This document shows positions 6,294-10,227 of a stretch of DNA of 10,227 nt, piece by piece (the stretch's first letter is position 1; the number at the start of each line of letters is the position of its first letter). The notes beneath the pieces are model-generated. The model worked only from the letters and a program-made list of their open reading frames with translations, made no database searches and was not told where the DNA came from. Both the position numbers and the translations under genes were made by a program. This DNA is from CAYXTC01 sp964468405 (lineage in GTDB: Bacteria > Patescibacteriota > Minisyncoccia > Minisyncoccales > GWA2-38-27): assembly GCA_964468405.1 (NCBI GenBank), contig CAYXTC010000018.1, positions 1 through 10,227 on the forward strand, written 5' to 3'.

Positions 6294-7022
6294 TTATTGT
6301 GGTTTACAGATGCTTTTTATTTTCTTTAACCTTTTAAAGCCGAAAGAGACGAGAACTGCAGCCAAAGCCAACACTACTACCGGAATAAATATATATCTGT
6401 CATTTTCTGCTATTTTAATTATAGATAAATTGTAGATAGTGTGCAAGGAAACGGCTATAGTGAATCCTGCCAGATAAAACCTGAAGCGTCTGCGGGTGTA
6501 GTAAAAAGAAAGGGCCAAGAAAAACCCTATTATTCCAGAAGCCAAAGCATGCAGGAAGGTGGCTCCTATGAATCTCAAGAAAACAAGCTTTACTGTTTCT
6601 TTCAAGAGAAAAGACCCTCCGAAAGGAACCAATATTAAAAGGTTTTCCAGGGCTGCAAAACCTAAAGCCGCAATTATCATATAGATCATAGCGTCTACTG
6701 GCTCGTCGAAAGCCGGATTTTTGATTGTTTTTTCCCGGACTACCAGATATTTGGAAAGTTCTTCCACTAAACTTATAGCAAAGAAGTTATAGATAAAGAG
6801 AAAAAGAAAAGAAGTTTTCTCGATCCATTGGGAAAAAGGGTCAACAAGAAAAGAAAAAATTCCTATCTCTATTAAAGCGGCCGGGACGGTAATTATCATT
6901 CCCCAAAGGAATATCTTTATAACCATCTGGTTCGACTCGGGATGAGAGTCTTTTCTTAAATAAAACAGAAGCCAGACAATACTGGGGAGGAGGCCGAAAA
7001 AAATGTAAAGAGGATAACTCAT
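6294..7022 (-). CDS. PrsW-family intramembrane protease
   Basis: This is a 242-residue polytopic membrane protein with about seven to eight hydrophobic segments. The PrsW signature is present in order: VEELSKY (86-92) with the paired Glu87-Glu88, the segment from FDEPVDAMIY through GFAALEN (105-127, Glu126-Asn127), FLHALASGIIGF (156-167, His158), and LHTIYN (193-198, His194). These are the putative metal or catalytic residues of the family. In Bacillus subtilis PrsW cuts the anti-sigma factor RsiW at site 1, but many bacteria encode PrsW relatives with other or unknown targets, and no sigma/anti-sigma pair is seen here. It starts 2 bp after the valS stop and ends 1 bp before hsp20, so all three are one transcript. 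The pairing with a small chaperone suggests, as inference, an envelope-stress role. Confidence 0.85.
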   Translation of the reverse strand: MSYPLYIFFGLLPSIVWLLFYLRKDSHPESNQMVIKIFLWGMIITVPAALIEIGIFSFLVDPFSQWIEKTSFLFLFIYNFFAISLVEELSKYLVVREKTIKNPAFDEPVDAMIYMIIAALGFAALENLLILVPFGGSFLLKETVKLVFLRFIGATFLHALASGIIGFFLALSFYYTRRRFRFYLAGFTIAVSLHTIYNLSIIKIAENDRYIFIPVVVLALAAVLVSFGFKRLKKIKSICKPQ

Positions 7023-7024
7023 AG

Positions 7025-9067
7025 TTATTCGTTAGGCCACTTTTCGATCATTAAACAATCCTTTTTGTTTTTAATCGGTAATTTTTGGTAAATTTCTTCT
7101 GTGACAAAAGGAATAAAAGGATGGAGAATCTTCAGGGATGTGGCCAAAGCATACAAAAGCACCTTTTCTGTTTCTTCGCCTTTCTGATTTTTTGTTTCTT
7201 CTATATATCTGTCGCAGAAACTGTGCCAGAAAAAGTCATACAGCAGATGGGCTGCTTTTCCGAATTGGAACTTCTCCAGATGATTGTCTACAGAATTAAC
7301 TGTCTTGTTTAATGATTTTAATATTTTTTTGTCTGCGGGAGTTAACTTGTCTTTTTTGATCTTTGAAATATCAACTTCTTTTTCTATGTTCATTAGAATA
7401 AAGCGGGTAGCGTTCCATATCTTGTTGCAGAACTTTTTGCCCATTACAATATTGTCTACCACAAACTTCATGTCCTGATTTCCCATAATCTGGTAGGCAA
7501 TGCCGAATCTAGTGGCGTCTGCTCCGTACTCGTCAATTAATTTCAAGGGATCTATGCCCGTGCCCAGAGACTTTGACATTCTTTTTCCGTCTCTCGTTAA
7601 GACAGTAGCGTGGACATAAACGTCTTCAAGGGGGATTTTGTTTGTGAATTCCAGGCCGGAAAATATCATTCTTGCTACCCATAAGTTTATGATATCTCTT
7701 GCTGTGGTAAGAAAATTAGTGGGATAAAATTGCTTTAAATCCTTGCTCTTTTTAGGCCATCCCAGAGTGGCAAAAGGCCAGAGAGCAGAGCTAAACCAGG
7801 TGTCTAAAACGTCCTTTTCTCCCTCTATGGGCACTTTGTGCCCCCACCATAATTGGCGGGAGATACACCAGTCCTTTATATTCTTCAGCCAGTCAAGATA
7901 GGGCTTTTTGAAGTTTGAAGGATGAAACTTTATCTTTCCCTGCTTTACAGGTTTTTCTGCTAGTTTGGCTAGTTCATCCATTTTCAAAAACCATTGGAGA
8001 GAAGGAATTAATTCTACCAAAGTGTCGCATCTGTAGCATCTGGGGACCTGATGAAGAAAATCCTCTGTTTTTTTAATAAGGCCCTTATTTTTTAGATCTT
8101 CTACTACTTTTTCTCTTGCCTCCAATACCTTCAATCCCTGATATTTTTTAGGGGCGTTGTCTGTTATTTTCCCTTCCTCTGAAATGACTGCTGTCATTTC
8201 CAGGTTGTGGTTTTCTTTTATGCTGAAGTCAGTAGGGTCATGGGCCGGAGTTACCTTTAGAGCACCTGTGCCAAAATCTTTGTCCACTAGCCTGTCTGCC
8301 ACAACAGGTATTTCTTTTTCTACTAAAGGAAGAATGGCTTTTTTCCCTACCAAGTCTTTGTACCTTTTGTCTTTTGGGTTTACAGCTACCGCTGTATCTC
8401 CCAGCATTGTTTCCGGCCTGGTTGTGGCTACTGTAATATGCCCTCCTTCTTTTAAGGGATATTTTATATACCAAAGATTTCCTTTTTCCTCTTTGTATTC
8501 TAATTCTAGATCAGAAAGGCTGGTGGCGCATCTTGGGCACCAATTAATCACTCTTTTCCCTTTGTAGATTAATCCCTTTTTGTGGTAGTGGAGAAAGGCT
8601 TTTTCTACGGCCTCCTTATACTCCTTGTCCATGGTAAAGCGAGTTCTGGACCAGTCGCATGAGGCGCCTATTTTTTTTAACTGGTTTAAGATAATATTGC
8701 CGTATTTTTCTTTCCACTTCCATATTTCTTTAATAAACTTTTCCCTTCCCAAATCAAATCTGGTTAGACCCTGCTTTTTTAGTTTTTTTTCTACTACATT
8801 CTGGGTGGCAATGCCCGCATGATCTGTGCCTGGCAGCCAAAGGGCTTTATACCCCTCCATCCTTTTTTTTCTTACTATAATGTCTTGAATGGTGGAATTC
8901 AAAGCATGCCCCATATGAAGTTCCCCTGTGATATTGGGAGGGGGAATAACAATAGTGAAGGGCTTTTTACCCTTAAGGTTATCTGGATTAAAAAAGCCAG
9001 ATTTTTCCCAAAATCTGTAAGTTTTTTCCTCTACTTCTTTGGGATTGTAGGATTTAGGAAGACTCAT
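7025..9067 (-). CDS. valS: Valyl-tRNA synthetase, compact form
   Basis: This class I synthetase charges tRNA-Val. Its HIGH motif is LHMGH (50-54) within PPPNITGELHMGHA, and its KMSKS motif is KRMSKS (495-500). The editing (CP1) domain has ATTRPETMLGDTAVAVNP (214-231) and TPAHDPTDF (273-281). WWGH (407-410) and DTWFSSALWPF (422-432) are the ValRS core. The Cys pairs 177/180 and 344/347 look like one zinc site. At 680 residues it is far shorter than the usual 850-950. The second zinc-ribbon insert expected after WWGHKVP is absent (only about six residues separate P413 from D419), and the C-terminal coiled-coil arm is missing after the IEKWP ending. The next gene begins 2 bp later, so this is not a recent frameshift. 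A weak Shine-Dalgarno (AGGA, 9 nt before ATG) and an extended -10 (TGATAAAAT) lie in the 31-bp gap after tsaD. Confidence 0.95.
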   Translation of the reverse strand: MSLPKSYNPKEVEEKTYRFWEKSGFFNPDNLKGKKPFTIVIPPPNITGELHMGHALNSTIQDIIVRKKRMEGYKALWLPGTDHAGIATQNVVEKKLKKQGLTRFDLGREKFIKEIWKWKEKYGNIILNQLKKIGASCDWSRTRFTMDKEYKEAVEKAFLHYHKKGLIYKGKRVINWCPRCATSLSDLELEYKEEKGNLWYIKYPLKEGGHITVATTRPETMLGDTAVAVNPKDKRYKDLVGKKAILPLVEKEIPVVADRLVDKDFGTGALKVTPAHDPTDFSIKENHNLEMTAVISEEGKITDNAPKKYQGLKVLEAREKVVEDLKNKGLIKKTEDFLHQVPRCYRCDTLVELIPSLQWFLKMDELAKLAEKPVKQGKIKFHPSNFKKPYLDWLKNIKDWCISRQLWWGHKVPIEGEKDVLDTWFSSALWPFATLGWPKKSKDLKQFYPTNFLTTARDIINLWVARMIFSGLEFTNKIPLEDVYVHATVLTRDGKRMSKSLGTGIDPLKLIDEYGADATRFGIAYQIMGNQDMKFVVDNIVMGKKFCNKIWNATRFILMNIEKEVDISKIKKDKLTPADKKILKSLNKTVNSVDNHLEKFQFGKAAHLLYDFFWHSFCDRYIEETKNQKGEETEKVLLYALATSLKILHPFIPFVTEEIYQKLPIKNKKDCLMIEKWPNE

Positions 9068-9080
9068 AAGCGATTTTCCT

Positions 9081-9089
9081 ATTTTATCA
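9081..9089 (-). promoter_or_regulatory. Possible extended -10 promoter ahead of valS
   Basis: On the minus strand TGATAAAAT forms an extended -10 (TGn plus TAAAAT) about 14 nt before the valS ATG. No good -35 is visible. It could provide a secondary start inside the operon. Confidence 0.3.
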
Positions 9090-9098
9090 TACTTTTTT

Positions 9099-10178
9099 CT
9101 ATATTACTAAATTGGCCTCAGCCTTTAGGTTTTTTGTCTTTTTTTTCGGATAAAAGGAAGCAGCAATGGCTATCATGGCTGCGTTGTCTGTGCACATTTC
9201 TTTGGGCGGGATTAACAGGCTGAGGTTGAAATCTATTTTCTCTTTCATTTTCCTTCTTAGTTCTTTGTTGGCTGTTACCCCTCCTCCTAAAATTATGGTT
9301 TTGGCCTTGTGATCTTTGGCTGCCTTAATGGTTTTTTTAACTAAGACGTCAGTTATAGCGTCTTGGATTTCAAAAGCCATGCCTTGAATATATTCTTTGG
9401 ATTTTCTTTTTTTTGAAGGTTGTTTTTTGTAATTATAGAGCACAGCAGTTTTTAATCCTGAAAAACTAAAATCATATCCTTTCTGACTAATCATGGGACG
9501 GGGGAGTTTTGGAACCTTGGCTGATTTTTTTGCCATTTTTGCAATTTCAGGTCCGCCAGGGTATTCCAGGCCCAGTATTCTGGCTGTTTTGTCAAAGCAT
9601 TCTCCTGCTGCGTCGTCCCTGGTTTCTCCTAAAAGAGCGTATTCTTTTGGATTTTTTACAAGCATTATTTGGGTATGTCCCCCTGAGGCTATTAGAGAAA
9701 CAGCAGGAAACTCTATTTTGTTTTTGAAATTAGCCATTATATGAGCTTCAATATGATTGACAGGAATTACAGGGATATTCCAGTGCTCGCTTAATTCTTT
9801 GGCGAAGTTTATCCCTGTCCAGAGACAGGGCTCCAATCCCGGTCCCTTGGTTACTGCTATGAAATCTATCTTGGGCTTGGAGTATTTCTGAAGAAAAGAT
9901 CCAAGTTTTTTGGCAAGTTCTTTTTCCCGCATTTTAAGAGAAACCGTCTTTTGTTTCGATCCTTTTAAAAGACCGGCTTCTTTTAAAGCTTTTTTTAAAA
10001 CAGGCACCAGGTTTTTTTCGTGGGCTCTTTTAGCCAAAGTAGGATAAACCCCGCCCCACTTTTTGTGGATTTTTATCTGAGAAGAAACAATATTAGAGAG
10101 AATATTAATCTCTTTATTCTTTTTGACCACTGAAACGGCAGTGTCGTCGCAGGATGTGTCAATTCCTAGGATTTTCAT
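9099..10178 (-). CDS. tsaD: tRNA N6-adenosine threonylcarbamoyltransferase
   Basis: TsaD transfers the threonylcarbamoyl group to A37 of ANN-decoding tRNAs (t6A), working with TsaB, TsaC and TsaE, none of which are here. The 359-residue protein has the ASKHA-fold marks in order: ILGIDTSCDDTA (3-14), the metal-ligand pair in NHIEAH (His142, His146), ASGGHTQ (164-170), GETRDDAAGECFDK (184-197), YPGGP (206-210), DFSFSGLKT (236-244), GGGVTAN (298-304) and CTDNAAMIA (329-337, Asp331 ligand). A Lys-rich insert of about 30 residues (72-101) sits between the KALKEAG helix and IDFIAVTKGPG; E. coli-type TsaD lacks it. The ATG lies 6 nt after a TAGTAT on the minus strand and has no Shine-Dalgarno, so it may be leaderless. 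It is the first visible gene of the tsaD-valS-prsW-hsp20 unit. Confidence 0.96.
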   Translation of the reverse strand: MKILGIDTSCDDTAVSVVKKNKEINILSNIVSSQIKIHKKWGGVYPTLAKRAHEKNLVPVLKKALKEAGLLKGSKQKTVSLKMREKELAKKLGSFLQKYSKPKIDFIAVTKGPGLEPCLWTGINFAKELSEHWNIPVIPVNHIEAHIMANFKNKIEFPAVSLIASGGHTQIMLVKNPKEYALLGETRDDAAGECFDKTARILGLEYPGGPEIAKMAKKSAKVPKLPRPMISQKGYDFSFSGLKTAVLYNYKKQPSKKRKSKEYIQGMAFEIQDAITDVLVKKTIKAAKDHKAKTIILGGGVTANKELRRKMKEKIDFNLSLLIPPKEMCTDNAAMIAIAASFYPKKKTKNLKAEANLVI

Positions 10179-10227
10179 ATTTTAATACTATCTGAAGTTG
10201 GTTAAAATTGAAAGAGGGTTGATTTTT

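Noticed and set aside
10208..10213. TTGAAA on the plus strand near the right edge, a possible -35 for a gene divergent from tsaD
   Set aside because: Its -10 would fall beyond the window, so it cannot be supported.
1..10227. TGA recoding (code 25), CRISPR arrays, IS elements, tRNA genes, toxin-antitoxin or defence systems
   Set aside because: TGA works as the gyrA stop, and I found no in-frame TGA in conserved genes, no regularly spaced repeats, no transposase motifs and no tRNA-like fold on reading both strands.

Overview
The window looks like a piece of a small, AT-rich, uncultured bacterial genome, most likely Candidate Phyla Radiation (Patescibacteria, probably Parcubacteria-like). This is inferred from four things. 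Genes are tightly packed, with overlaps or 1-2 bp spacers. Shine-Dalgarno sites are almost absent. Arginine is mostly coded AGA/AGG. The families present are typical of such genomes: a reduced class I aminoacyl-tRNA synthetase, a DUF5667-type secreted protein, a VirB2/TrbC-like small membrane protein and a PrsW-like protease. TGA is a normal stop (gyrA ends with it), so this is genetic code 11, not the TGA-glycine code. A run of exactly 100 N at 4436-4535 marks a scaffold join, so the source is probably a metagenome assembly.

Layout. Positions 1-129 are an apparently divergent intergenic region: a possible gene start runs off the left edge on the minus strand, and a good sigma-70-type promoter (TTGAAA-17-TAAAAT) reads right. 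The plus-strand unit then carries a metallo-beta-lactamase-fold protein with its metal site erased, a GTG-started single-pass membrane protein, gyrA (overlapping the previous gene by 26 bp), a SAM methyltransferase (ATGA overlap with gyrA) and a small signal-peptide/two-TM protein with its own apparent promoter. A truncated ORF start follows, then the 100-N gap. After the gap comes a visibly GC-richer gene with different codon usage. It encodes a secreted DUF5667-like protein with an internal duplication and is closed by a very strong hairpin terminator.

A second hairpin at 5716-5740 closes the opposing minus-strand unit. That unit reads from the right edge as tsaD, valS, prsW-like, hsp20-like, with 31, 2 and 1 bp spacers. 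It combines translation fidelity (t6A tRNA modification, Val-tRNA charging) with membrane proteolysis and a small heat-shock chaperone. The two transcription units are convergent and meet at the back-to-back terminators.

I see no CRISPR array, IS element, tRNA, rRNA or clear defence system. The points most worth a second look are the metal-site-less MBL protein at the head of the gyrA operon, the compositionally foreign duplicated DUF5667 gene beside the assembly gap, the minimal ValRS, and promoters placed so close to start codons that leaderless mRNAs are likely.
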